The position numbers were made by a program, and so were the translations under genes. From the NCBI RefSeq assembly GCF_900163665.1, contig NZ_FUIA01000026.1:124001-188000 (forward strand): 64,000 bases of DNA, written 5' to 3'. This document shows, in pieces, positions 1 to 8,046 of the stretch; position 1 is the stretch's first letter, and every line of letters starts with the position of its first letter. The notes under the pieces are model-generated. The model saw only the letters and a program-made list of their open reading frames with translations, ran no database searches and was not told where the DNA came from. Origin of the DNA: Frigoribacterium sp. JB110. GTDB lineage: Bacteria; Actinomycetota; Actinomycetes; Actinomycetales; Microbacteriaceae.

Positions 1-1353
1 TCCGTGGCGAACGCCTTCCCGCTCGTGGTCGTGGTGCCCAATGTCGTGAAGATGAACTGGGCGCGCGAGGTCGAGCGATGGACTCCGCAGCGCCGCGCCA
101 CCGTCATCAACGGCGACGGACAGGATGTCGACGCGTTCGCCGACATCTTCATCGTCAACTACGAGATCCTCGACCGCCACCTCGGCTGGCTCGCCACGAT
201 CGGGTTGCGCGGCATGGTGGTCGACGAGGCGCACTTCATCAAGAACCTGTCGTCGCAGCGCTCGCAGAACGTGCTGGCGCTCGCTGAGCGCGTGCGAGAG
301 ACGACGCCGGGCGGCAACCCGCTGCTGATGGCGCTCACCGGAACCCCGCTGATCAACGACGTCGAGGACTTCGATGCGATCTGGCGGTTCCTCGGCTGGG
401 CGAACGGGGAGAAGCCGGGGCCTGAGCTGATGTCGAAGCTCGACTCGACCGGCCTCACGCCGGCGGACAAGGCCTTCTACCCTGAGGCGCGCAGCGCCGT
501 CATCGATATGGGCATCGTCAGGCGCAGGAAGAAGGACGTCGCCAAGGACCTGCCTGACAAACTCGTCGCCGACATGCCGGTGCAGCTCGACGACGAATTC
601 GGCCGGGGCATCCGCGATGCCGAGCGCAAGCTCGCCGCCCGTCTGGCCGCGCGCTACCGACGCATACTCGATGCGCGTGGTGACCGTGGGCTCGCGCCGG
701 GCGAGATCGACGAGGACATCGTGCGTCTCGTCGCGCAGGGCGAACTCGACGAGTCGAAGGCAGCCGGCGCAGAGGGCGACAACGTCTTCTCGATGGTGCG
801 CAGGATCGGTCAGGCCAAGGCGGGTCTCGCGGCCGACTATGCGGCGCAGCTGCAGCGCTCCGTCGGCAAGGTGGTCTACTTCGCCAAGCACATCGACGTG
901 ATGGATCAGGCCGAGGCGCACTTCCGCGCCAACGAGATCAGGGCGGTGTCCATCCGCGGCGACCAGACCTCCGTGGCGCGACAGGCGGCGATCGATGCGT
1001 TCACGAACGATCCGGATGTCGGAATCATCGTGTGCTCGCTGACGGCGGCCGGAGTCGGTGTGAACCTGCAGGCGGCGTCGAACGTCGTGCTCGCTGAGCT
1101 GAGTTGGACGGCTGCGGAGCAGACGCAGGCGATCGACCGCGTGCACCGCATCGGCCAGGACGACCCGGTGACCGCGTGGCGCATCATCGCGGCGCACACC
1201 CTCGATACGAAGATCGCCGAGCTCATCGACCAGAAGGAGGGACTCGCCGCGCGAGCCCTCGACGGCGAGCAGACCGAGGAGGGTGCGGTCGAATCCGTGC
1301 AGCTCGCCGCGCTGATGCACGTGCTGCGGGCGGAGCTGCACCCTGGGGCCTGA
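1..1353 (+). CDS. SNF2-family DEAD/DEAH helicase, C-terminal part (5' truncated)
   Basis: This is the C-terminal part of a Swi2/Snf2 helicase; the reading frame is open at base 1 and the gene continues upstream of the window. About 450 residues remain. The motif II box VVDEAHFIKN begins near base 217, and LTGTP (motif III) follows about 38 residues later. The second RecA lobe shows SLTAAGVGVNLQ and QAIDRVHRIGQ, the motif V/VI pair of RapA/HepA-like proteins. The Walker A motif must lie upstream. Such proteins are dsDNA translocases that remodel protein-DNA or polymerase complexes; the exact role cannot be told from this part. The stop codon is about 100 bases before pfkA. Confidence 0.85.
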   Translation, partial: SVANAFPLVVVVPNVVKMNWAREVERWTPQRRATVINGDGQDVDAFADIFIVNYEILDRHLGWLATIGLRGMVVDEAHFIKNLSSQRSQNVLALAERVRETTPGGNPLLMALTGTPLINDVEDFDAIWRFLGWANGEKPGPELMSKLDSTGLTPADKAFYPEARSAVIDMGIVRRRKKDVAKDLPDKLVADMPVQLDDEFGRGIRDAERKLAARLAARYRRILDARGDRGLAPGEIDEDIVRLVAQGELDESKAAGAEGDNVFSMVRRIGQAKAGLAADYAAQLQRSVGKVVYFAKHIDVMDQAEAHFRANEIRAVSIRGDQTSVARQAAIDAFTNDPDVGIIVCSLTAAGVGVNLQAASNVVLAELSWTAAEQTQAIDRVHRIGQDDPVTAWRIIAAHTLDTKIAELIDQKEGLAARALDGEQTEEGAVESVQLAALMHVLRAELHPGA

Positions 1354-1440
1354 GAGCGCCGTCGACCGGGAGTCGCTGAGCGTTCATCCGGATGTCTGGG
1401 CGTGTCGCCTTCGACGTCATCTGGAGCGTGCGGTGCCCGC

Positions 1441-1446
1441 TACCCT
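1441..1446 (+). promoter_or_regulatory. -10 element of pfkA, leaderless spacing
   Basis: TACCCT lies exactly 6 nt before the pfkA ATG. There is no Shine-Dalgarno between them, so transcription probably starts at the start codon. I see no convincing -35. Confidence 0.45.
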
Positions 1447-1452
1447 TGACGT

Positions 1453-2481
1453 ATGAAGATCGGCATCCTCACCTCTGGCGGCGACTGTCCTGGCTTGAAC
1501 GCCGTGATCCGCGGGGCCGTGCTCAACGGCACAGAGCACCACGGCATCGAGTTCGTCGGCATCCGCGACGGCTGGAAGGGGCTCGTCGAGGGCGACTTCT
1601 TCCCGCTGACGCGCCACCAGGTGAAGGGCCTGTCGAAGGTCGGAGGCACGATCCTCGGCACGAGCCGCACCAACCCGTACGACGGCGAGCGCGGCGGACC
1701 GGAGAACATCGCCAAGACGCTGTACGGGCACCACATCGACGGCGTCATCGCGATCGGCGGTGAGGGGACGCTCGCCGCCGCGCAGCGCCTCGCGAACGAC
1801 GGCATCAACGTGCTCGGCGTTCCCAAGACCATCGACAACGACCTGCGCGCGACCGACTACTCGTTCGGCTTCGACACCGCGGTGAACATCGCCACAGAGG
1901 CGATGGATCGCCTGCGCACGACGGGCGACTCGCACCAGCGCTGCATGGTGGCTGAGGTCATGGGGCGCCACGTGGGGTGGATCGCCCTGCACTCCGGCAT
2001 GGCGGCCGGCGCGCACATCATCTGCATCCCCGAGGTTCCGCTCTCGCTTGAGGAGATCTGCGACAAGGTCAACTCGGCAGCGGAGCGTGGCCGCGCCCCG
2101 CTGGTCGTCGTCGCGGAGGGCTTCAAGCTCATCGGCCAGGACGAGGCGTACAGCGACAAGGGGCTCGACGCGTTCAACCGCCCGCGCCTCGGCGGCATCA
2201 GCGAAGTGCTCGCGCCGGAGATCGAACGGGTGACCGGCATCGAGACGCGCTCGACGGTGCTGGGGCACATCCAGCGCGGCGGCGCGCCGTCCGGCTTCGA
2301 CCGCGTGCTCGCCACCCGCCTCGGTCTGCACGCGGTCGACGCGATCGTCGATGGCGAATGGGGCCAGATGGTCGCGATGCAGGGCACGGAGATCGTGCGC
2401 GTGCCCTTCTCCGACGCGCTCGGCGAGCTCAACACCGTTCCCATCGAGCGCTACGAAGGCGCAGCGACCCTGTTCGGCTGA
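1453..2481 (+). CDS. pfkA: ATP-dependent 6-phosphofructokinase
   Basis: Glycolytic enzyme that phosphorylates fructose-6-phosphate at C1. The 342-residue length is normal for an actinobacterial PfkA. The nucleotide loop SGGDCPGLNAVIRG is at residues 8-21, GGEGT at 102-106 and PKTIDND at 124-130. A glycine at the position equivalent to E. coli 104 points to ATP rather than pyrophosphate as phosphoryl donor. The lysine at the position equivalent to 124 is the actinobacterial combination, otherwise seen in PPi-dependent enzymes. The gene stands alone and appears to be leaderless. The start ATG is preceded by a -10-like box at the expected distance. Confidence 0.95.
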   Translation: MKIGILTSGGDCPGLNAVIRGAVLNGTEHHGIEFVGIRDGWKGLVEGDFFPLTRHQVKGLSKVGGTILGTSRTNPYDGERGGPENIAKTLYGHHIDGVIAIGGEGTLAAAQRLANDGINVLGVPKTIDNDLRATDYSFGFDTAVNIATEAMDRLRTTGDSHQRCMVAEVMGRHVGWIALHSGMAAGAHIICIPEVPLSLEEICDKVNSAAERGRAPLVVVAEGFKLIGQDEAYSDKGLDAFNRPRLGGISEVLAPEIERVTGIETRSTVLGHIQRGGAPSGFDRVLATRLGLHAVDAIVDGEWGQMVAMQGTEIVRVPFSDALGELNTVPIERYEGAATLFG

Positions 2482-2588
2482 GCGGCACGGACGCCGCGAT
2501 GCGCGTGTGGCTGGTGCGTGCAGCGCCAGGACGGGTTGCGACGGCGTGCGCAGGCACGTTGAGCGGCGCGGATGCCGCGATGCGCGTG
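2480..2588 (+). repeat. Two imperfect 28-nt direct repeats after pfkA
   Basis: The copies lie at 2480-2507 and 2561-2588, 81 bases apart, and share GAGCGGC-CGGA-GCCGCGATGCGCGTG with two differences. The first copy begins at the pfkA stop codon. Nothing coding is apparent in this 119-base gap. Confidence 0.5.
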
Positions 2589-2600
2589 CCAGCGACGCAC

Positions 2601-3032
2601 TCAGAGTATGGCGAGGGCTGTTGCCCGCCAGCGGCGGTCCATCCCCTCGAGCCGAATGGCTACGGCACGGGTGCGCGAGGCCATCTGCACGACGACGACG
2701 CCCTCGGCGACTCCGTCCTCCGGAGATGAGACGTGCACCGACTTCACGACGTACGTCGGGTGCCTGGCCGTCTGGTTCCGTGCGCTCCTCGCGCGGTGGG
2801 CGAGATTGGCCCTGGCGATGAGACTGAGGAACGGCTTCTCCGCGAGCCACCGCGCCATCTGCTCCGGTTCTCGAACGCCGGCGATGACCTCGATCGCACC
2901 CCTGGCGAGGCGGTCGAGGAGGGGAGCAGGGGCGGGGAGTGCGCGGCTCGACGCGCGCTGTCGGTCGAACAGCTCGTGAACCTCTCGCGCACGCCGCACA
3001 CGAGGGCGTGCGGCGGGTACTGGAACGGACAT
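2601..3032 (-). CDS. Rv3235-family protein
   Basis: Small actinobacterial protein of unknown function, about 143 residues from the chosen ATG at 3032. An upstream ATG at 3140 would add 36 residues of low-complexity sequence. The family pattern is visible: a charged N-terminus, then AIEVIAGVREPEQMARWLAE and ending with VAIRLEGMDRRWRATALAIL. In other actinobacteria this gene sits near secA, and in Mycobacterium it is in the same region as pdtaS and whiB1, both of which occur downstream here. There is no signal peptide or membrane segment. A role tied to the secretion or division neighbourhood is only inferred from position. Confidence 0.75.
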   Translation of the reverse strand: MSVPVPAARPRVRRAREVHELFDRQRASSRALPAPAPLLDRLARGAIEVIAGVREPEQMARWLAEKPFLSLIARANLAHRARSARNQTARHPTYVVKSVHVSSPEDGVAEGVVVVQMASRTRAVAIRLEGMDRRWRATALAIL

Positions 3033-3221
3033 CGGTCGAACAGCCTCCTCGCTGCCACGTGGGAGAACCGGGTCATCGGCGGCCCGAGACCCTCGTGTCT
3101 CAGAATCCCAGCACGAGGCGGCTGTCAGCGCACCAGGCAACTATGCCTGTGAGGAACGCACACTGACATCGGCTGTGGACGGATTCCGCGCGATGAAGCC
3201 GAACCGGATAACGTCGTTCGC

Positions 3222-3830
3222 GTGCGCTGGGACAACTTCTTCCAGGATCTCGAGGATCAGCTTTCCGCGGAGTGGGAAGCGGAACGAGCCGCGCTCGATT
3301 CCGAGACCGAGCGACTCAGGATCGCCAGGCTCGGCCTGCGCGATCGGATCGCCGCCCTCGCAGCCGATGGTGCGTCGGTGCGGCTCGAGCTGTCTGACGG
3401 GACCGTGCACGAGACGCGGCTCGATGCCGTGGGAGCGGACTGGGCGGCCGCCCGACGGGGCGACGGATCGATTCTGCTCGCACCGCTCGCCGCGATCGTG
3501 AGCGTCTCGCTGTCAGGCGTCTCCGTCGTCGCGTCCGCGCGCGAAGGGACGGCACAACCCGACCGGCTCGCCGAACGCGTCACATTCGGCTTCGCGCTGC
3601 GCGACCTCGCGCGTCGCCGTGTCGCGGTGACCATGGGGACGACACACGGGCGAAATCTGTCCGGCACCTTCGACAGGGTCGCCGCCGATCATGCCGACGT
3701 CGCACTGCACGACCACGGCGCGCCGCGGCGCGAGGCCGAGGTGCGCGGCTACCGGATCATCCCGCTGGACGCCGTCGTCTGGGTGCGGGTCGACGTCGGC
3801 GAGGACACGGCGCTCGCCGGCCGCGCGTAG
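3222..3830 (+). CDS. Conserved hypothetical protein
   Basis: A 202-residue soluble protein divergent from the Rv3235-family gene. I do not recognise a named domain. The first 30 residues are acidic and probably helical (DNFFQDLEDQLSAEWEAER). The rest has two similar beta-rich halves containing GASVRLELSDGTVHE and RRVAVTMGTTHGRNLSGTFDRV, which read like small SH3- or LSm-like barrels. The GTG start at 3222 has a TAACGT box 7 nt upstream, so translation may be leaderless. It is placed between Rv3235, a helix-turn-helix protein and the SAF/CpaE pair. Confidence 0.7.
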   Translation: MRWDNFFQDLEDQLSAEWEAERAALDSETERLRIARLGLRDRIAALAADGASVRLELSDGTVHETRLDAVGADWAAARRGDGSILLAPLAAIVSVSLSGVSVVASAREGTAQPDRLAERVTFGFALRDLARRRVAVTMGTTHGRNLSGTFDRVAADHADVALHDHGAPRREAEVRGYRIIPLDAVVWVRVDVGEDTALAGRA

Positions 3831-3836
3831 CGTGCG

Positions 3837-4094
3837 TCAGAGCGAGCCAGGGGTGCCCCAGACCTCGGGAATGCTCGCGTTCTGCGACTCCTGCCAGAGC
3901 GCGCGGCGGCGGGCGTCCTCGGCCTGCTCATCCAGATAGGTGTTCACACTCTCCGCGTCGATGCGCCATGACGCAGGGGAGCCGACGCGAACGGCATGCA
4001 CGCGCCCTTCCTCGGCGAGTGCCATGACGGAATCGACGTCGATGGCGAGGATCTCTGCCACCTGCGCCGGTGTGAACAGTCGGGGACCCGTCAT
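3837..4094 (-). CDS. Small helix-turn-helix (excisionase/BldC-like) protein
   Basis: An 85-residue DNA-binding protein starting at the ATG at 4094. Residues 6-60 form a MerR/excisionase-type HTH: FTPAQVAEILAIDVDSVMALAEEGRVHAVRV followed by SWRIDAESVNTYLDEQ. It resembles the short BldC/excisionase-like regulators of actinobacteria that have only the winged-helix domain and no effector domain. The protein ends seven bases from the stop of the unknown gene 3222-3830 and is divergent from the SAF-domain gene. The start is supported by GATAAT exactly 6 nt upstream, which suggests a leaderless mRNA. Confidence 0.8.
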   Translation of the reverse strand: MTGPRLFTPAQVAEILAIDVDSVMALAEEGRVHAVRVGSPASWRIDAESVNTYLDEQAEDARRRALWQESQNASIPEVWGTPGSL

Positions 4095-4100
4095 GACTCC

Positions 4101-4106
4101 ATTATC
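4101..4106 (-). promoter_or_regulatory. -10 element of the HTH gene, leaderless spacing
   Basis: Read on the minus strand the box is GATAAT, five of six matches to TATAAT, 6 nt from the ATG at 4094. Confidence 0.4.
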
Positions 4107-4192
4107 GATCCGAACCCTATGCGTTGGCCACGGATGGCGTGCATGTGGATAACTCCGGACGCCCTGGCACGGAATCTGCAACGCTGACGGTC

Positions 4193-4792
4193 ATGGCGAA
4201 GCGAAGGGCCTTCTGGGCGGACGCACGGTTCTTCATCGGCGTCGGGCTGATCGTGGTGTCGGTCGTCGGCGTGTGGGCGGTGGTGACGGGAGCGCGGCAG
4301 ACTGTGCCCGTGTTCGTCGCCGCCGACACGATCGTGGCGGGGCAGCCTCTCGATTCCGGCGATGTGACCGTCGTCGAGGCCAATCTCGGTTCAGCCGACG
4401 GACGCTACGTCACCGCGGAGGAGCGCCTCGACGGCCTCATCGCGCAGCGCACGATCGGTGCAGGCGAACTCCTCCCCGCCGCGGCCGTCGGCGACGCGAC
4501 GGACACGACGACGGTCGTGGTCGACAGCGCGGCCGAGGTGCCGAGCCGAGTGGAGCCGGGTGCTCTTGTCGAACTGTGGGCAGCGCCGGCGATCGAGAAC
4601 GGATTCGACGCCCCGCGCATCCTCGTGCCGGACGCCGTGGTCGGCGAGGTCGTGCGCGACGATGCCGTGATGGCCGCCTCGTCTCGTACGAGCGTGGAGC
4701 TCGTCGTACATCGAGCCGTCGTCGCTGACGTTCTCGAAGCGATCTCGTCAGGGGATGCGCTCTCGGTTGTTCCGGTGGGGAGTGCCGGATGA
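4193..4792 (+). CDS. SAF-domain (CpaB/RcpC-like) membrane-anchored protein
   Basis: A protein of 199 residues from the ATG at 4193. One N-terminal membrane helix (FFIGVGLIVVSVVGVWAVV, about residues 12-30) is followed by a SAF domain beginning VPVFVAADTIVAGQPLDSGDV. This layout is that of CpaB/RcpC, which in Flp/Tad pilus systems forms a periplasmic or outer-side component. No pilin, TadA ATPase or prepilin peptidase is present in the window, so a pilus role is uncertain. The stop codon overlaps the start of the next gene by four bases (ATGA), so the two are translationally coupled. A GTG start a few codons upstream is possible. Confidence 0.75.
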   Translation: MAKRRAFWADARFFIGVGLIVVSVVGVWAVVTGARQTVPVFVAADTIVAGQPLDSGDVTVVEANLGSADGRYVTAEERLDGLIAQRTIGAGELLPAAAVGDATDTTTVVVDSAAEVPSRVEPGALVELWAAPAIENGFDAPRILVPDAVVGEVVRDDAVMAASSRTSVELVVHRAVVADVLEAISSGDALSVVPVGSAG

Positions 4793-6030
4793 ACGTGCCG
4801 CTCTCGCTCGTCGTCGCCGTCGCGGAGCCGCACGGGGAACGTCTTGCCGCCGAACTGGTCGTCGACGGCGCAGAGGTCGCGGCGCAGATCGCTCCGCAGC
4901 TGCTCGTTCGGCAGCTTCGTGATGCCGGATCGCGGCTGCGCGAGGTGCTTGCCGAGATCGATGCCGTCGTCGTGACGGCATCCCGCGACGCACTCACGCC
5001 GGAGCTCGTCTCGGCCTGCGACCGGCACGGCACCAGAATCGTGCCGATCGCCCAGCGTGCGGGGGAGAAGCGCTGGGCGCGGTCGTTCGGGCTGCGCGAG
5101 CCGCTTGCCCCTGACGTCGAAGGGTGGCGCGTCGCCGACGCCGTGCGCGAGGGCACGACGGCGAGAATCGACACCTCAGACGGACGGGTGCTCGCGGTGT
5201 GGGGCACGCACGGGGCGCCAGGTCGGTCGACGATCGCCACCGAACTCGCGGTCGCGCTGGCCCAACGCGGCGGGCGTGCCTCGTTGGTCGACGCTGACAC
5301 GCACGCGCCGTCTCTCGCCGCGGCTCTCGGGCTGGCCGAGGACAGTCCGGGCATCGCAGCCGCGGCGCGAAAGGCGAGCGCCGGCGCCCTCGACGCGGCG
5401 GAGCTGACACGCATCAGTGCTCCGCTCGAGTCCTCCGCCGTCGACGTGCTGACGGGGCTGAACCGGCCGTCGCGCTGGCCGGAGCTCTCGGCTGATCGGG
5501 TGCGCGCCGTTCTCACCGCGTGCCGGTCCTGGACCGACCACGTCGTGGTCGATACGAGCGCGTCGCTCGAGCGCGACGAGGAGATCGTCAGCGACATCGC
5601 GGGGCCGCGCCGCAACGCGGCCGCGCTCTCGGCGCTCGAGTCCGCAGACGCGGTCGTCGCCGTCACATCGGCCGACCCGGTCAGCATCGCGCGCTTCCTG
5701 CGCGCGCACTCCGAGCTGAGGGCGCACATCGGCAGCACGCCCATGCACGTCGTCGTGAACCGACTCCGCGGCGGCGCGCTGGGCATCGACGCTCGTGGGC
5801 AGGTGCGACGGACGCTCTCGCGCTATGCGGGTCTCGACGACGTGTCGTTCGTCCCCTTCGACATCCGGGCGATCGATGCCGCACTGCTCGCTGCCCGCCC
5901 CGTAGGGGAGGTGACGGCTCGCTCGCCCCTCGCGCAGGCGATGCGCCGCCTCGCCAAGCGCGTCGCACGGCACACGGGGGCTGATCCGGAGCCGGTGTCC
6001 AGGCGCGAGCTGCGTCGCAGTGCGGCATGA
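4789..6030 (+). CDS. CpaE/MinD-like P-loop ATPase with Arg-containing Walker A
   Basis: A 413-residue protein of the ParA/MinD/CpaE class. The N-terminal about 125 residues resemble a degenerate receiver domain. The nucleotide loop at 139-148 reads GTHGAPGRST, with arginine where the conserved P-loop lysine is expected, and it also lacks the signature lysine of deviant Walker A motifs. The following SLVDADTHAPSLA matches the A' motif, and VVVDTSASL matches a Walker B-like strand. CpaE localises Tad pilus machinery; orphan copies next to a SAF protein occur in many actinobacteria. It is coupled to the upstream SAF gene by an ATGA overlap. ATP hydrolysis should be considered doubtful. Confidence 0.75.
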   Translation: MNVPLSLVVAVAEPHGERLAAELVVDGAEVAAQIAPQLLVRQLRDAGSRLREVLAEIDAVVVTASRDALTPELVSACDRHGTRIVPIAQRAGEKRWARSFGLREPLAPDVEGWRVADAVREGTTARIDTSDGRVLAVWGTHGAPGRSTIATELAVALAQRGGRASLVDADTHAPSLAAALGLAEDSPGIAAAARKASAGALDAAELTRISAPLESSAVDVLTGLNRPSRWPELSADRVRAVLTACRSWTDHVVVDTSASLERDEEIVSDIAGPRRNAAALSALESADAVVAVTSADPVSIARFLRAHSELRAHIGSTPMHVVVNRLRGGALGIDARGQVRRTLSRYAGLDDVSFVPFDIRAIDAALLAARPVGEVTARSPLAQAMRRLAKRVARHTGADPEPVSRRELRRSAA

Positions 6031-6035
6031 GGCGC

Positions 6036-6057
6036 GGTCACGTTCCGTTCACCCCGG
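6036..6057 (+). promoter_or_regulatory. Candidate PHO box upstream of pdtaS
   Basis: Two adjoining 11-nt units, GGTCACGTTCC and GTTCACCCCGG, match the actinobacterial PhoP consensus G(G/T)TCAYYYR(G/C)G at 8 and 10 positions. The second unit ends 14 bases before the pdtaS -10, where a -35 would lie. Confidence 0.35.
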
Positions 6058-6071
6058 AGCAGCACCCTGCA

Positions 6072-6077
6072 TAGACT
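6072..6077 (+). promoter_or_regulatory. -10 element of pdtaS, leaderless spacing
   Basis: TAGACT lies 6 nt before the GTG at 6084. This favours 6084 over the in-frame GTG at 6078. Confidence 0.45.
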
Positions 6078-6083
6078 GTGGGG

Positions 6084-7559
6084 GTGTCGACTCTCAGTGA
6101 TCTCGTCTCGGCCCAGGGGGTCCAGAGCGAAACGGATATCGCGTGGCTGCACCGTGTCGCCGCGGACGGCCAGCTCCTCGCCGACCTGGCATCCGCCGAT
6201 ATCGTGCTGTGGGCGCCGACGGCCGACGAATCGCACCTCGCGGTCGCCCATGCCAGGCCCAGCGGTGCTGCCACGCTGTTCTACCGCGACATCGTGGGCG
6301 AGAAGGTGCGCCCGCAGTGGCAGAAGCAGGTGCGCGACGCCGTGACGAGGCGTGAGATCGTCGACACCTCGTCACCCGAATGGTTCGAGGAGACGCCGAC
6401 ACGGGTGAGGGCGGTGCCGATCGTGCGCACGGACGGCGAGGAACCCAGGGTGATCGGCGTGCTGACCCGTCACACGAACCTCGGTGAGGTGCGCGCGCCG
6501 TCGCGTCAGCAGATCACGTTCAACGAGTGCGCAGACTCCATCTTCCGGATGATCGCGACCGCCGAGTTCCCCGATAAAGACGCTCCGACCGGTGCGCGCC
6601 GCGGCGCCCCTCGCGCCTCGGACGGCCTGGTGCGGCTCGAGGTCGACGGCACGATCACCTTCGCCAGCCCCAACGCGCTCTCTGCGTTCAACAGGCTCGG
6701 CTTCGCCGAGGAGCTGGAGGGGGAGTCGCTCCCGGATGTCACGGCGTCGCTGGTCGAGGCATCGGCGGAGGTCGATGAGTCGCTGCCCGTTGTCGCGTCG
6801 GGTCGCGCCGCATGGCGCACCGACGTGAACGCGCGAGGCGTGACCGTGGCGCTGCGGACGATCCCGCTCACGGATCACGGCGAACGCAGCGGCGCGATCG
6901 TGCTGTGCCGCGACGTGACGGAGCTGCGCAACCAGGAGCAGGAGATCCTCACCAAGGACGCGACGATCCGGGAGATCCATCATCGCGTCAAGAACAACCT
7001 GCAGACGGTTGCTTCGCTGCTGCGGATCCAGGCCCGTCGCACGCCGAGCGAGGAAGCCGCAGACGCGCTCGGTCAGGCGATGCGTCGAGTCGCGTCGATC
7101 GCCGTCGTGCACGACACCCTCTCTGAGGGACTGACGCAGAACGTCGATTTCGACGTCGTATTCGAGCGCGTCCTGCGGCTGGTCGCCGAGGTGGCGGCTG
7201 CGCCGAACACGCTTGCGCGCACGCGACTGAGCGGCAGGTTCGGCGTGCTGCCGAGCAAGTACGCGACGCCGCTCGCGCTCGCGCTGACCGAAGTGGTCAC
7301 CAACGCCGTCGAGCACGGGCTGAAGGACTCGGACGGCGAGGTCGAGATCGTCACGGAGCGCTCCGACGAACGGCTCTCTGTGCGCATCCGCGACAACGGG
7401 ATCGGGCTGCAGGGCGGCAAGGTCGGCCGCGGGCTCGGCACCCAGATCGTGCGCACCCTGATTCAGGGCGAGCTCGGCGGGACCATCGACTGGACATCGC
7501 CGGAGAGCGGCGGCACCGAGGTCGTCGTCGACATCCCGCTGCGCTGGATCGCGAAGTAG
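6084..7559 (+). CDS. pdtaS: PdtaS-type sensor histidine kinase
   Basis: Soluble two-component kinase, 491 residues. Residues 1 to about 150 form the GAF-type N-terminal domain and a PAS domain follows (about 185-290). The HisKA_2 box EIHHRVKNNLQTVASLL, with the phosphoacceptor histidine near residue 300, and a HATPase with NAVEHGL, DNGIGL and GRGLGTQIV complete the layout. There are no membrane segments. The mycobacterial orthologue phosphorylates PdtaR, an ANTAR antiterminator that binds RNA and controls ribosomal and respiratory genes. PdtaR is not in the window. The whiB1 neighbour, read convergently, is the same as in Mycobacterium. A PHO-box-like repeat lies just upstream. Confidence 0.9.
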   Translation: MSTLSDLVSAQGVQSETDIAWLHRVAADGQLLADLASADIVLWAPTADESHLAVAHARPSGAATLFYRDIVGEKVRPQWQKQVRDAVTRREIVDTSSPEWFEETPTRVRAVPIVRTDGEEPRVIGVLTRHTNLGEVRAPSRQQITFNECADSIFRMIATAEFPDKDAPTGARRGAPRASDGLVRLEVDGTITFASPNALSAFNRLGFAEELEGESLPDVTASLVEASAEVDESLPVVASGRAAWRTDVNARGVTVALRTIPLTDHGERSGAIVLCRDVTELRNQEQEILTKDATIREIHHRVKNNLQTVASLLRIQARRTPSEEAADALGQAMRRVASIAVVHDTLSEGLTQNVDFDVVFERVLRLVAEVAAAPNTLARTRLSGRFGVLPSKYATPLALALTEVVTNAVEHGLKDSDGEVEIVTERSDERLSVRIRDNGIGLQGGKVGRGLGTQIVRTLIQGELGGTIDWTSPESGGTEVVVDIPLRWIAK

Positions 7560-7625
7560 GGCGTCGCGCCGGGCGCTGCATCGGCGCGCCCGGGGGGCGA
7601 TATGATCACTGCCGCCGAACGCCGA

Positions 7626-7649
7626 AGGCCCGCTCCGAAGAGCGGGCCT
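7626..7649. terminator. Bidirectional hairpin between pdtaS and whiB1
   Basis: A perfect 10-bp GC-rich stem with a CGAA loop lies between two convergent genes. No clear U-tract follows on either strand. Confidence 0.65.
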
Positions 7650-7674
7650 GGGAAGTCTTCGTCTCGCGCGGCGG

Positions 7675-7923
7675 TCAGCTCGCGCGACGGGCGCGAGCTG
7701 CGCGGCGCTTCAGGGCGCGGCGCTCGTCCTCGCTGAGGCCGCCCCAGACGCCGGAGTCCTGTCCGGTCTCGAGCGCGTACTGCAGGCACACCTCGGTCAC
7801 AGTGCATCGGGCACACACCGACTTGGCCTTTTCGATCTGGTCGACAGCGGGGCCCGTGTTCCCGACAGGGAAGAAGAGTTCGGGGTCGACGGTGAGGCAG
7901 GCTGCCTTGTCGCGCCAGTCCAT
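7675..7923 (-). CDS. whiB1: WhiB1-type iron-sulfur transcriptional regulator
   Basis: An 82-residue WhiB-like protein from the ATG at 7923 (MDWRDKAAC). The four cluster-binding cysteines are C9, C37, C40 and C46, the same spacing as WhiB1. The beta-turn GVWGG is followed by SEDERRALKRRAARARR, the basic DNA-binding tail. WhiB1 binds a 4Fe-4S cluster that reacts with nitric oxide, contacts the primary sigma factor and is essential in Mycobacterium. An upstream in-frame ATG at 7971 would add 16 residues not seen in the family. It is convergent with pdtaS, which agrees with known synteny. Confidence 0.95.
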   Translation of the reverse strand: MDWRDKAACLTVDPELFFPVGNTGPAVDQIEKAKSVCARCTVTEVCLQYALETGQDSGVWGGLSEDERRALKRRAARARRAS

Positions 7924-8046
7924 GGTGATGCTCCTTGCGGTGGTGGGTGATTCCGATTCAACGCAGAACATTCGGGCGGTCTACGCTGGGAGATGTCGCG
8001 GGACGAACCCGCTCCCACCACACTGTGGGGAAACATTCCGTTAACA

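Noticed and set aside
1417..2850. A 477-codon open frame on the minus strand across pfkA
   Set aside because: It is the complement of pfkA and its flanks in a GC-rich genome; arginine/alanine-rich, no domain, and pfkA is unambiguous.
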